The notes: generated by a model not told the origin, from the letters alone. DNA of 64,000 nt from Barnesiella intestinihominis YIT 11860 (GCF_000296465.1 NZ_JH815205.1:449109-513108), one strand, 5' to 3'. Counted from the stretch's first letter, positions 52,777-62,700 are shown. Made by a program: numbers and translations.

Positions 52777-54213
52777 TTATTTTTCAAACGGATAGGGGAA
52801 AAGGTCCGATTTCACATGAGCCTGCTTTATGAAAATTTCCATTTGCTCCACGATATCGGGGTGCTGTTCAGACACATCGCAATCTTCATGAACATCGTTT
52901 TCAAGATTGAAAAGTTGCATAGGAGCTTGGGGATTCTTACCAAAATTTAATTTAACTCCTTTCCAATTTCCCATTCGTACAGCAACGCGTCCGCCTCTTT
53001 CATGAAATTCCCAATACAGATATTCATGTTGTTTTTGGCCTTTCCCGCCAAATAATGTAGGAGCAAAAGATATACCGTCACACTCACCTTTTATTTCGCC
53101 ACCAGCAATATCGGCCAAAGTGGGCATAACGTCCCAAAATGCCGAGATATGGTCGCTACAAGTTCCGGCCTCCACTTTCCCCGGTGCCCAAGCAATCAAA
53201 GGGACACGGATACCACCCTCATACATATCTCTCTTAATACCACGAAAAGGACCATAACTATTGAAAAAATCGGGATCTGCCCCGCCTTCTTGATGAGGGC
53301 CATTGTCGCTAGCGAAAAATACGATAGTATTCTTATCCAATCCTAATCTTTTCAATGTTTGCATAATTTCGCCGACATAAGCATCGAAACGAGTCACCAT
53401 CGAAGCGAAATCGGCATGTGGGTTTTCAGAAGAACAATACCCTCCGTACTTATAATATGGATTCTTTATGTCGTCGACACCTTCATAAGGTTTGCCTTCC
53501 TCGATTTTACCCTTATACATGGCAAGAATGGAATCTTCGGGCGACACCAATTCGGCATGTGGCAGAATATAAGGCAGATACAAAAAGAAAGGTTTCGATT
53601 GATTATCAACGATAAACTGCAACGCTTTTTCCTGTATCAAATCCTGAGCATAAGTTTCGGTTTTACTCCCCTCATTTCCGGGCAGCATCACTTTCTCTTG
53701 ATTATGCCACAAATGATAAGGATAATAGTGATGAGCCTGACGTTGGCAATTATACCCGAAGAACTCATCGAATCCGAGATTGGTTGGATCACCCTCTGAA
53801 CACGGATAGCCCAACCCCCATTTACCGAATGCACCGGTCGCATACCCGGCATCCTTCATCATACGAGCAAGCGTATAGGTGTTGCCCGGCAGTGGTTCTT
53901 CACCCTCAGTACCATGACTTTGATTTCCCCGAATATAGGTATGTCCCGTATGCTGCCCCGTCATTAGACAAGAGCGCGAGGGGGCACTTACCGTACAACC
54001 CGAATAATGCTGCGTGAACAACATTCCTTCCTCAGCAAGCCTGTCGATATTAGGAGTTTTTATAATCTTTTGCCCATAACACCCCAAATCTCCGTACCCG
54101 AGGTCATCGGCAAGTATATAAATAACATTCATTTTCTGCTTTTTGCTTTTGGTCGTGCAAGAGCTGCTTATCAACACCCCCAAAAGAGCGACACTCAAAA
54201 ATACTTTTTTCAT
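52777..54213 (-). CDS. S1-family sulfatase, serine-type, lipoprotein
   Basis: A 478-aa sulfatase with lipobox ISSSC (Cys19). N-terminal metal motif IYILADDLGYGDLGCYG; the formylglycine site is S76 in SAPSRSCLMTG (S-x-P-x-R), that is the Ser type that needs the anaerobic radical-SAM maturase, which is not in this window. Other features: GKWGLGYP, FFASDNGPHQEGGADP and a C-terminal YLYWEFHERGGRVAVRMGNWK subdomain. It would desulfate sugars of the target glycan before the galactosidases act. It starts 22 bp after the GH2 gene stop. Confidence 0.93.
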   Translation of the reverse strand: MKKVFLSVALLGVLISSSCTTKSKKQKMNVIYILADDLGYGDLGCYGQKIIKTPNIDRLAEEGMLFTQHYSGCTVSAPSRSCLMTGQHTGHTYIRGNQSHGTEGEEPLPGNTYTLARMMKDAGYATGAFGKWGLGYPCSEGDPTNLGFDEFFGYNCQRQAHHYYPYHLWHNQEKVMLPGNEGSKTETYAQDLIQEKALQFIVDNQSKPFFLYLPYILPHAELVSPEDSILAMYKGKIEEGKPYEGVDDIKNPYYKYGGYCSSENPHADFASMVTRFDAYVGEIMQTLKRLGLDKNTIVFFASDNGPHQEGGADPDFFNSYGPFRGIKRDMYEGGIRVPLIAWAPGKVEAGTCSDHISAFWDVMPTLADIAGGEIKGECDGISFAPTLFGGKGQKQHEYLYWEFHERGGRVAVRMGNWKGVKLNFGKNPQAPMQLFNLENDVHEDCDVSEQHPDIVEQMEIFIKQAHVKSDLFPYPFEK

Positions 54214-54235
54214 ATATAGTAATTAGAATATAAAA

Positions 54236-56668
54236 CTATATAACATTTATCTCGACACTCGATGATTTCAAGCCCGGGCTTTTCGCCTGTATCCGCAGTC
54301 TGCCGGCATTGTCGGTCGCTTGTAATATCAATAACGCTTTACCATTGAAGGTTTTTCTATGAAGCACTTTATGAGGTGCAATATCCAAGACATCTCCATT
54401 TTCAACTCCAATAAGTTTATAATCGCCTTTCACCTCAAAATCCACGTCCACATTGGCATAGGGTACAAAATTCCCTTTCTTATCGGTTACATCGACGGTC
54501 ACAAAAACTACATCCTTACGATTGGATTTCATTGTTTTTCTATCTGCCGTCAATTTCAAGGAGTAGGCTTTTCCGGCAGTCTTGTGAGAGCATGAGGCGA
54601 TTACCCGCCCGTCTTTATAAGCTACTGCCTTGATGGTTCCCGGACGATACGGCACATTCCAAACAATCTGCAAAGAATCTCTATGCATATCTTTCCTCCC
54701 CAAAGATTTGCCATTATAGAACAGTTCCGCTGCATCACCGTTAGTATAGACAACCACCGGTATTTCTACTCCTTCTTTACCCGGATGTGTCCAATGAGGC
54801 AATACATGAACCATAGGCTCATCGCTCCACAAACTCTGATACAGATAATAATGATCTTTCTCAAAACCGGCAAGGTCTATGATACCATAGTTATTGGTTC
54901 TTCCGGGCCAACCCCACGATTCTCCCAGATAATCGAATCCTGTCCAGACAAATTGTCCTATAAAAAAGTCATTGTCACGAGTCTGTTTCCATTGCTCCCT
55001 TACCGATATACGGCGGGTCTGATTGTCATAACTCGAAGCATAACGAGTATCTATACCATCGAATACCTCTTCGGTCGTAAAACTCGTAAGAGGGAATACT
55101 CTGGCAGCATCATGCTCGTTCAACACCTCATCTTTATCCCACGGTTTACGAGTTCCAATCGTGCGGTACACCCCACGAGTCTGCCGAGTATGAGGGATCT
55201 CGGTTCCCACAGCCAATTTAAGCGGTTGCTTTTTATGGAAATCCGATATATCTCCTTTACACTCGCCATTGGCATTAAATCCCGCAATATCGATATAAAG
55301 GTCTGTACAATAGGCCTGCGTTGTAGGACGAGTAGGATCCATATCATGGAAAATCTTATTCATCTTATACTGCAAATACATATGCCTATCATATCCCCAA
55401 ACCTCATTTCCCAAACTCCACATCACCACGCTCGGGCAATTTCGGTCGCGTTTTATAAAATCGGGAAGATCTTTTTCCCACCAATCAAGAAAGTCATTGC
55501 TGTAATCATAAGGCACTTTGTGACAACCATACCAATGGAACCAGCCGTCCCACGGTTCGTCTATCACCATAAAACCAAGTGTGTCGCACATGGCATAAAA
55601 CTCGGGAGCATAGGGATAATGCGATGTACGTATGGCGTTACACCCCATTTTTTTCAACTGTATTAAGCGTTTATGCCATATATCTTCTGCCAAGGCCGTT
55701 CCCACAGCACCCATATTTTGATGCAGGCACACACCTTTCATTTTTGTCGGTATATCATTGAGTCTAAATCCCTTTTCGGGTATATATTCCAGTCTTCTGA
55801 TACCAAAACGCGTCGTATAATTGTCTACGATCTTACCCTCTTTCTCTACAAAGCTCTCCATATAGTAGCATTCGGGAGTATCAGGACTCCACAATCGAGG
55901 ATTTTCGACACAAATCGTATCAAACGACGTCAATTGATAACAACTGATTTGCCCATTGCGTTGACTTCTACCGACTTCACGGCCTCGGCTGTCCCGAATG
56001 ACAGAAATTAACTTGATAGGAACCTCACAAGCCTCTGGACTATTCACCTCGGTCTCTATACATATCCGAGCCGACTCGGTCGAAATCTCCTCGGCTCGGA
56101 TACACGTTCCGAATCGAGCTATATGAACCGGATCGGTCGTCACCAAATTTACATGACGATAAATCCCTATGCCCGAATACCACCGCGCACTCGGCAATCT
56201 ACTGTTATCCAATCGTACCGACAGAACATTAGTTCCTTTCACTAAATAAGGAGTGAGATCATAGGAAAATCCAAGATAACCATTAGGATAGAAACCTAGC
56301 TTATAACCGTTCAGCCAAACCGTACTGTTCATATAGGCTCCATCAAACTCGATAAATACCTTCTTACCTTCCCACAAAGGATTCCATTCGAGCTCTTTTT
56401 TATACCAAACGACACCGCCACCCGGCAAAAATCCGTTTTCACGGCCATTTTTCTGATCATAAGTTCCTTCGATACTGTAATCATGCGGGACATCGACTTT
56501 TCGCCAAGATAAAAAACGACTATTATCCATCTCACAACCTTGTATATCGGCTGGGTAGAAATACCAATCGAAATCTATATTCTGTATAACCCTCGCCTCT
56601 GTTGCCCTCAGGCAAAGAGGAGAAAGGGTTAAAATCAATAATCCTAAAAGCGATAATCTTCTCATCAC
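54236..56668 (-). CDS. glycoside hydrolase family 2 beta-galactosidase-like
   Basis: An 810-aa GH2 enzyme with signal peptide (about 1-22). Jelly-roll sugar-binding domain (about 25-190; GVVWYKKELEWNPLWEGKKV), immunoglobulin-like domain (about 195-305), then the TIM barrel (about 305-590). Acid/base E422 lies in WSLGNEVWGYD and the probable nucleophile E490 in GTEIPHTRQTRGVY. A DUF4982-type domain and a further immunoglobulin-like domain fill the C-terminus (about 620-810; ADRKTMKSNRKDVVFVTVDV). Beta-galactosidase is most likely, given GalM and clan-D enzymes in the same locus. No T9SS tail. Confidence 0.92.
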   Translation of the reverse strand: MMRRLSLLGLLILTLSPLCLRATEARVIQNIDFDWYFYPADIQGCEMDNSRFLSWRKVDVPHDYSIEGTYDQKNGRENGFLPGGGVVWYKKELEWNPLWEGKKVFIEFDGAYMNSTVWLNGYKLGFYPNGYLGFSYDLTPYLVKGTNVLSVRLDNSRLPSARWYSGIGIYRHVNLVTTDPVHIARFGTCIRAEEISTESARICIETEVNSPEACEVPIKLISVIRDSRGREVGRSQRNGQISCYQLTSFDTICVENPRLWSPDTPECYYMESFVEKEGKIVDNYTTRFGIRRLEYIPEKGFRLNDIPTKMKGVCLHQNMGAVGTALAEDIWHKRLIQLKKMGCNAIRTSHYPYAPEFYAMCDTLGFMVIDEPWDGWFHWYGCHKVPYDYSNDFLDWWEKDLPDFIKRDRNCPSVVMWSLGNEVWGYDRHMYLQYKMNKIFHDMDPTRPTTQAYCTDLYIDIAGFNANGECKGDISDFHKKQPLKLAVGTEIPHTRQTRGVYRTIGTRKPWDKDEVLNEHDAARVFPLTSFTTEEVFDGIDTRYASSYDNQTRRISVREQWKQTRDNDFFIGQFVWTGFDYLGESWGWPGRTNNYGIIDLAGFEKDHYYLYQSLWSDEPMVHVLPHWTHPGKEGVEIPVVVYTNGDAAELFYNGKSLGRKDMHRDSLQIVWNVPYRPGTIKAVAYKDGRVIASCSHKTAGKAYSLKLTADRKTMKSNRKDVVFVTVDVTDKKGNFVPYANVDVDFEVKGDYKLIGVENGDVLDIAPHKVLHRKTFNGKALLILQATDNAGRLRIQAKSPGLKSSSVEINVI

Positions 56669-56703
56669 CTTTTTTGTGTGTTTATCGGTAACTACTTTAC
56701 GGT

Positions 56704-59061
56704 TTATTCTTTAATGAACGAAGCAACAAATCTATTCCTCGTGACGGTATCGGTAGATACCAGTATATAGCTGCCCGGGGCGAGAGGATTCACATCAATC
56801 ACGTCTCCACCGAAATCGTCCAAAGAAATCAGTTTCTCCCCGGCAATAGAATACACGTCATAATCGCAGTTATTTTCGTTATTCAATTTATTTATATACA
56901 GTTCATCATGACAAGGATTGGGATAGATTTTAGTATCTTTATCTGCCACAGCCTCTTCTACCGAAGATATGGTTCCAGGATAAATCTTAAATACTCTGGC
57001 ATCGGAACGAGGCACTTTCAACGTCAATATATTTGCTGTTTTATCTGTCATTTCTTTTTTATCTGTCCAAAGTTCATGTACAGTGTAAACCACGCCTTCG
57101 GCAAGCCCCAAATCACTATATTTCAAATTAAAAACTTTTTGAGTCGGAGACGTAGTAAAGTGATATGCGGCCACATAAAGGGTATCGGCAACTCTATGCA
57201 TAAAAGCATCGGCTTGACCCGTTCCCCAATAATCGTTCACGATAGGACGAAACGACTTCCCTATTTTACCGATACGATTTATCTCTTCATTCTTGACAAT
57301 CGACTGTGCACGAACACGCGCTTCCTCTGTACAGTTCAAGAAATCGTCCCCCAACAAACATAGTCCCGTAGTTACCACCGAAGTGAACCGAGCTCGGTTT
57401 TCTCCCGGCGAATGCAATGTATAAGTTCTGCCCGACGGATATTCCCCATTACCCGTAAATTTACCGAAGACCATGTAATCGGGGTCGTTATAACAATAGA
57501 AACGATCGGTCCACCAACTATGTGTCAATGCGTTAAGCGCATATTTCGTATCGTTCATCGTTCCATATGTATCACAAGCAAAACGACGCCCATTGGCATA
57601 CTGCGCCGGGAAAAGAGGTGCGATAGAAAGGTTCACGTACATCTTATCACCTATTCTGTCCGAAAGATATTTCATTCCCTGATTATAAGCCTGTATTCCC
57701 GTAGTCACCTCTGGATCATACCAAGAGTCGGCCTCGAACGTTCCGTGTGTCATAAAGTCTATTTTCAGGAACTCATAACCATCTTTAATCCATTGGTCTA
57801 TATAATAATCTATACGCATCTTCGTGCCGATGTGAGTAGGATCTAATGCCCAACCTTTATTTCCACCGGGAAACTGCGCTGGTTGTCCATTGATTTTCAG
57901 TACAATATCCCCATATTTATATTTACCGTTAGTTCCTTCCACATCTTTATTCATGTTGCCTCCCCAATCAACGAAAGGAGTCCAATAAATACCCGGTCTC
58001 TGTCCACGTTCTTTACACTCCTTAATAAAACGACGGCGATTTTGAGCCGTGATATTTGTCCAATAAGAATCGAGACCGATATATACGGTACTGTCATTGG
58101 TAAATTCGGGAGCCAGTTTATCGGCAAAGAAAGCCGATACACTCGAAGCAATCGCATACGAAACATCAGACATCGCATTTCCCCAACTGTTCCAGCCGAA
58201 CGGCGTTCCTTTATCCCACGCACGTTTAGGTGTCACAACGGCATTCAACTCGCCATAAACCTCCATTCCATCTCTCCAATCGTCAAAATAACCGATCATC
58301 ACCTTCGGTGACTTCACAGTTGTACCTTTCACTTTGCCATGAGGCAGTTGATCTCGGGTAGTAGGGGTCTTTCCACTGTAATTGTCGCTAATACCGCCAT
58401 AAACAATAAGCGACGTAATAGAATTGGGAGTATTGACTTTCGACACGACTCCGGTTTTCCAATTATCATGTTCGATAGAGCCTAATACCAAACCATTGTT
58501 ATTTTTCGTGCTATACAAGCAGCCTGCTTCATAGCTCGTGTAAGTCGCCCCTACTCTAAACACCTTAGAGTCGTAAGCTACCCAACAGTCATTGTCATAA
58601 GGAACGATCAAAGCAACGTTCGTTCCGTTCTCGGCGGGAAGAAAAGCCGTTGGCTCAGTCGTCGTCAAAGGCGACATATAATTCGATGCTATCACATCGG
58701 GAGCCTCTACTTTCAATTCAGTCAACAAATAGTTTTGACCCGAATAGAGGTAATAAGTATGTGTAGCTTTCAGTTTAGGATTTTCATTCGTATACACAAG
58801 GTCTACACGCTTACCCAAACCAAATAAATCGGAATAATCACTAACAGTTGCTCCGGTAAATGTCAACGAGGGAGCAGAATATTCAGATTCGTCTATCTTA
58901 AATACAGCATGGTTTTTGGAAATCAACAATACTTCGTTTCTGTAAATATCCGTTTGCCCATCTGTATCCGAAATATTTAATTTCAGCATTCCTTCCTGTA
59001 CTGTGATAGCCGATACAGAAAGGGGGATAACACAAAATAAAAGGGAGGTGAGTCGATTCAT
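56704..59061 (-). CDS. clan GH-D alpha-galactosidase-like glycoside hydrolase with T9SS tail
   Basis: A 785-aa enzyme with signal peptide (about 1-18, LSVSAI), N-terminal beta-sandwich (about 20-275) and a barrel beginning GTPFGWNSWGNAM. The predicted nucleophile is D435 in LKIDFMTHG; RRFACDTYGTMNDTKYALN and GENRARFTSVVTTGLCLLGDD follow as in the 664-aa paralogue. The last 80 residues are a T9SS type-A sorting domain (IYPNPCHDELYINKL, YDVYSIAGEKLISLDD, PLAPGSYILVSTD). It is therefore probably a surface enzyme, with its paralogue acting inside. Specificity is unresolved between alpha-galactosidase and related activities. Confidence 0.85.
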   Translation of the reverse strand: MNRLTSLLFCVIPLSVSAITVQEGMLKLNISDTDGQTDIYRNEVLLISKNHAVFKIDESEYSAPSLTFTGATVSDYSDLFGLGKRVDLVYTNENPKLKATHTYYLYSGQNYLLTELKVEAPDVIASNYMSPLTTTEPTAFLPAENGTNVALIVPYDNDCWVAYDSKVFRVGATYTSYEAGCLYSTKNNNGLVLGSIEHDNWKTGVVSKVNTPNSITSLIVYGGISDNYSGKTPTTRDQLPHGKVKGTTVKSPKVMIGYFDDWRDGMEVYGELNAVVTPKRAWDKGTPFGWNSWGNAMSDVSYAIASSVSAFFADKLAPEFTNDSTVYIGLDSYWTNITAQNRRRFIKECKERGQRPGIYWTPFVDWGGNMNKDVEGTNGKYKYGDIVLKINGQPAQFPGGNKGWALDPTHIGTKMRIDYYIDQWIKDGYEFLKIDFMTHGTFEADSWYDPEVTTGIQAYNQGMKYLSDRIGDKMYVNLSIAPLFPAQYANGRRFACDTYGTMNDTKYALNALTHSWWTDRFYCYNDPDYMVFGKFTGNGEYPSGRTYTLHSPGENRARFTSVVTTGLCLLGDDFLNCTEEARVRAQSIVKNEEINRIGKIGKSFRPIVNDYWGTGQADAFMHRVADTLYVAAYHFTTSPTQKVFNLKYSDLGLAEGVVYTVHELWTDKKEMTDKTANILTLKVPRSDARVFKIYPGTISSVEEAVADKDTKIYPNPCHDELYINKLNNENNCDYDVYSIAGEKLISLDDFGGDVIDVNPLAPGSYILVSTDTVTRNRFVASFIKE

Positions 59062-59080
59062 ATTATTGGTGTTTTTTTAA

Positions 59081-59110
59081 TCGTCGGGAAAATAAAAATT
59101 TCCCCGACGA
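59081..59110 (-). promoter_or_regulatory. hairpin between FG-GAP gene and clan-D glycosidase gene
   Basis: Arms TCGTCGGG (59081-59088) and CCCGACGA (59103-59110) in the 102-bp spacer, with A/T-rich loop bases. No strong T-run follows on the minus strand. Possibly an mRNA processing or stability element. Confidence 0.45.
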
Positions 59111-59163
59111 CCTGATTAAGATTTTATTATACAAATTTCATGCAACAAACCATGTAAATCCTA

Positions 59164-61047
59164 TTACATGCCTACTATTATCTTAGATACAGCTTGTTTG
59201 TTTCCAATGGTAACTTTTACCAAATAAACTCCTTCGTTTACATCGAAATTCATGTTCTGACTAGCAGCCACACGATATTGTGCCAATGCCCTTCCATCTA
59301 TACCCAAAATTTCAAATATGGCAACTTCGTTCGAGGAGTTTTGCAAATACACGGTTTGTCCGGCAGCATACACTTTGTAATCATTTCCGCTTAAAACATT
59401 TTCAATGCTCGAAGTAGAACTTATTACGAAAGGACTTGCCAACCAGCCGTTATCCACAGCAGATACCGCAAATTCCACACCTTCGGTTTTAGGCATATAC
59501 AAGTCATACCGATTGGTCGGAACCAACGGATATTGCGTTCCATATACTTTCAACGCACCTGTGGTTTTATCGGCAGGAAGTATGAAATTTATTTTACCAT
59601 CGGGAGTCTTGACATAGATATTATATCGAATAGCCTCAGCCGGAGTCGTATCGTCAGTAGCTTTTTCCCATCTCAACTCATAGCAACCTTTGTCTTCATT
59701 GTAAATGGCCGTAAAGTTCTTAGGCGCAGCAGGTGCGGCATTGGCAATAACACCATCGTTGCCTCTATTAAATAAGATATAATCGGGCCAAGAACCCAAT
59801 CCATCACCATCTGCCCCACCACCATCACGATAACCGAAGATACCCATATCGAGGAAACCGTCATTATCAATATTTACAAAAGTAGCCGATCCTCCGCGGC
59901 AACGAGCATCGTCGGGAATAAGCTCCTGCTTTGTAAATGAATTATCTCCATTATTATACATAAAGGTGGCATTGGTATTCCAACCCGTCATGAAATAATC
60001 ATTCAACCCATCGTTATTCACATCGCCAATCGCCAAAGCACAGCCCCCACCGAAGAAATTGGTCTCGGCTTCCTCATGACGAGTAAATGTACCATCTTGA
60101 TTATTGATATACAACTTTCCAAAAGCGGCCCAACCATTATTCACATCACGACCGATCTCAATGATATCGGCATATCCATCATTATTTACATCGATGAAAG
60201 CAGTTTCTCCTTGTTGATGTCCCACAAAGTCGATCCCCGTAACTTCGGTAAACGTATCATTACCATTATTTTTATATAATTTCGTTATCGATTTATACTC
60301 ATCATGATATCCTGTAACCAAAATATCCATCCAACCGTCATTGTTGAAATCGGCCACATCAATAGAACCACCGTTAACACCGATGAAATTTTCTGTTCCA
60401 TCTACCGGATTCTTTAATAGTTCAAACGTTCCATGATTATTTTTCATAATAGCACATACACGACCTTGTCCTGTTCCTCCCGTAATTTCTTCCCACACAC
60501 CACCGGCGCTTCCGTTGATAAGCAAGTCGGTCCAACCGTCATTATTGTAATCGAAAGCGACAAGTAGCTTAGAGCCATTGTCATTCGATTCGGAACTAAG
60601 ACCGGGAAAAGCCTCTATCATATCCCAGTCGGCCACGAATTTATAATCAGGAGCACCACTGTTCATAAATATGTCGGTAAACGCATCGCTACCGGATTTC
60701 CCGACAGTAATCAAATCGAGATTACCATCATTATCGATATCAATGAACACCGCAGAAGCTTGGCTTTTGGCATACAAGTCTTCCGACTCCGCAGTAACAT
60801 CGGTATACGTTCCATTGGCATTGCCTTTGAACAAGCCCATACTGGGGTCAGCTTGTCCGGCAATAATAAAATAGTCCATAATGCCATCGTTGTTAAAATC
60901 GACAAACAACTGACGACCAGAGGCAGTCATTGGGAATCCACTTTCCCCATCTACCGGATTTCGTAAAATTTCCCAATTTACCGAATTTACGGCAAAACTC
61001 GGAATTACAGCTCCTACAAGAGCCAAAGAGAATAATAATTTTTTCAT
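59164..61047 (-). CDS. FG-GAP/VCBS-repeat surface protein with T9SS sorting domain
   Basis: A 627-aa protein with signal peptide (about 1-19). It shows seven calcium-loop motifs D-x-N/D-N-D-G-x-x-D: DFNNDGIMDYF, DIDNDGNLDLI, DYNNDGWTDLL, DFNNDGWMDIL, DVNNDGYADII, DVNNDGLNDYF and NIDNDGFLDMG, consistent with a seven-bladed FG-GAP propeller (about 20-430). A fibronectin-like module (about 440-540; APKNFTAIYNEDKGCYELRW) and a T9SS sorting domain (about 550-627; IFEILGIDGRALAQYR, VNEGVYLVKVTIGNK) follow. It occupies the slot after SusD where a surface glycan-binding protein is usual; glycan binding is inferred from position only. Confidence 0.85.
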   Translation of the reverse strand: MKKLLFSLALVGAVIPSFAVNSVNWEILRNPVDGESGFPMTASGRQLFVDFNNDGIMDYFIIAGQADPSMGLFKGNANGTYTDVTAESEDLYAKSQASAVFIDIDNDGNLDLITVGKSGSDAFTDIFMNSGAPDYKFVADWDMIEAFPGLSSESNDNGSKLLVAFDYNNDGWTDLLINGSAGGVWEEITGGTGQGRVCAIMKNNHGTFELLKNPVDGTENFIGVNGGSIDVADFNNDGWMDILVTGYHDEYKSITKLYKNNGNDTFTEVTGIDFVGHQQGETAFIDVNNDGYADIIEIGRDVNNGWAAFGKLYINNQDGTFTRHEEAETNFFGGGCALAIGDVNNDGLNDYFMTGWNTNATFMYNNGDNSFTKQELIPDDARCRGGSATFVNIDNDGFLDMGIFGYRDGGGADGDGLGSWPDYILFNRGNDGVIANAAPAAPKNFTAIYNEDKGCYELRWEKATDDTTPAEAIRYNIYVKTPDGKINFILPADKTTGALKVYGTQYPLVPTNRYDLYMPKTEGVEFAVSAVDNGWLASPFVISSTSSIENVLSGNDYKVYAAGQTVYLQNSSNEVAIFEILGIDGRALAQYRVAASQNMNFDVNEGVYLVKVTIGNKQAVSKIIVGM

Positions 61048-61084
61048 ATTCGATAAGTGTTTTTATGGCGAGGTCTATTTTTAT

Positions 61085-61128
61085 TTCTCTATCGGCAGAA
61101 CAGACCTCTTAATCCTGCCGATAGAGAA
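61085..61128 (-). promoter_or_regulatory. perfect hairpin between susD and the FG-GAP gene
   Basis: Perfect 14-bp arms TTCTCTATCGGCAG (61085-61098) and CTGCCGATAGAGAA (61115-61128) with a 16-nt loop, 12 bp after the susD stop on the minus strand, followed by ATAAAAATAG. It sits at the same functional boundary as the hairpin at 7942-7973 in the first locus. Confidence 0.65.
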
Positions 61129-61140
61129 TATATAATCAAT

Positions 61141-62700
61141 TTAATTCAATCCAGGATTTTGATCACCTTGCAAATGCGGGTTTTGCTTTATTTCCACCAT
61201 AGGCACAGGGAATAAGCGATGTTGAGTTCCAATAGTCGGAGCCAAAGCCTGCCAACGGTTTCTCACTTTTACATACTCTTCAAAATGTCCGGTCCTCACA
61301 AGGTCCATACGCCGCCAACCCTCGCAAGCGAGTTCACGCATACGCTCATCGAGTATTTTCGTGCGGAATTCTTCGGCAGACATACCCGTGTCCCAAACAT
61401 ATTGAGCCGGAACCGTTCCACCGAAAGCACGAGAGCGAACAGTCGTATTCACCAATGTAACAGCACCTGACGTATTTCCTGTCTCGTTCATACATTCGGC
61501 CAACATCAACAACGCATCGGCATAACGGAAGTAGTACATATTTCCACCCGTATAATAAAAAGACTTAGTTCCATCGATACGCACATCTTCAAACTTTTTG
61601 AAATGGGGCTTCAATTGGTCTTCTCCAAAACCAGCAGATGGAACAGGCTGTTTGCCCTTATAAATAAAATCGGAGCGTATGCTGGCATCTTTTCTCAAGT
61701 CTCCCGGCTCGTATATATTCACGCAATAATCAGTCGGTAAAACAAAATCATATCCTCCATACATGCAATTGGGATCTCCGGAACAAGCACGAGTGCCTGC
61801 ATACCATTGAGCCTCGTTAGAATCGGGCCATACATTATTGAAATAAAACGTGAATATTTCTTCTGTACTGGCCTGAGACGGTAAATTTCCCATTACTTTG
61901 TTGGCATCGAACAAATCGGCATAATTGTTTTCAAGAACAAATCCGCCTCTGCTTTTCAAATCTTCCAGCAAAATCTGCGCTTCACCGAAATCTCTATATC
62001 CTGACTCCACAGGAGCCGACATATATACCTTCGCCAACAACATTTTTGCGGCCCAAATCGTAGGGATACGTCCATCGGCCGCTCTTTTTTCCGACAAGTA
62101 AGTAAGAGATACCTTCAAATCATCTGTAATCATCTTGTAGACTTCTTGCAATTCTTTGCGCGGCCCCAACTGATTCTGGCCGTCTACGATATTGGGCAAT
62201 GGTAATTTGCCCCAATATTGAGTCAACTCAAAAAGAATACATGCCCGATAAAAAGATATCTGTCCCAAGAACACCTTATACTGCTCGGCTTCATCGGCAG
62301 AAGCAGATTTCAACAATCGATCGATATGCCATAACCCCTCACTTGCTTGCACAGCCACCGGCCAACGAATATTCCAAGCCTCTGCAATAGAAGTATTTTC
62401 AGAATCATAATATCCGTCATATTTATCGAACGCCGCCTGCATAGCATTTGTCCTTACCTGATACTCACCCTGCTGAGCCTCATCGGTTCCTAAAATCGTG
62501 TAAAAACCTTTCCGATTCACACGAGTCGCACGCCATTGATAGTACAGCCCATAAACAAAAGCTTGCACATTCTCTGGTTTTTCAAAAACCTGTTCGCTCG
62601 ACAAACTGGTTTGCGGATCTTGCTTCAAAAAACCGTCTTCGCAAGACGATACAAAAATCGACAGAAGCAACGCTATAACGATATATCTATTAGTTTTCAT
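61141..62700 (-). CDS. SusD/RagB-family surface glycan-binding lipoprotein
   Basis: A 519-aa lipoprotein with lipobox FVSSC (Cys20) followed by EDGFLKQDPQTSLSSEQVF. Typical SusD stretches: FYRACILFELTQYWGKLPLP, KMLLAKVYMSAPVES, YYFRYADALLMLAECMNETG, the C-terminal ILDERMRELACEGWRRMDLVRTG and the terminal LFPVPMVEIKQNPHLQGDQNPGLN. Pairs with the SusC encoded just upstream on the minus strand (19-bp gap). The bound glycan is predicted, from the downstream enzymes, to contain galactose and sulfate. Confidence 0.94.
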   Translation of the reverse strand: MKTNRYIVIALLLSIFVSSCEDGFLKQDPQTSLSSEQVFEKPENVQAFVYGLYYQWRATRVNRKGFYTILGTDEAQQGEYQVRTNAMQAAFDKYDGYYDSENTSIAEAWNIRWPVAVQASEGLWHIDRLLKSASADEAEQYKVFLGQISFYRACILFELTQYWGKLPLPNIVDGQNQLGPRKELQEVYKMITDDLKVSLTYLSEKRAADGRIPTIWAAKMLLAKVYMSAPVESGYRDFGEAQILLEDLKSRGGFVLENNYADLFDANKVMGNLPSQASTEEIFTFYFNNVWPDSNEAQWYAGTRACSGDPNCMYGGYDFVLPTDYCVNIYEPGDLRKDASIRSDFIYKGKQPVPSAGFGEDQLKPHFKKFEDVRIDGTKSFYYTGGNMYYFRYADALLMLAECMNETGNTSGAVTLVNTTVRSRAFGGTVPAQYVWDTGMSAEEFRTKILDERMRELACEGWRRMDLVRTGHFEEYVKVRNRWQALAPTIGTQHRLFPVPMVEIKQNPHLQGDQNPGLN

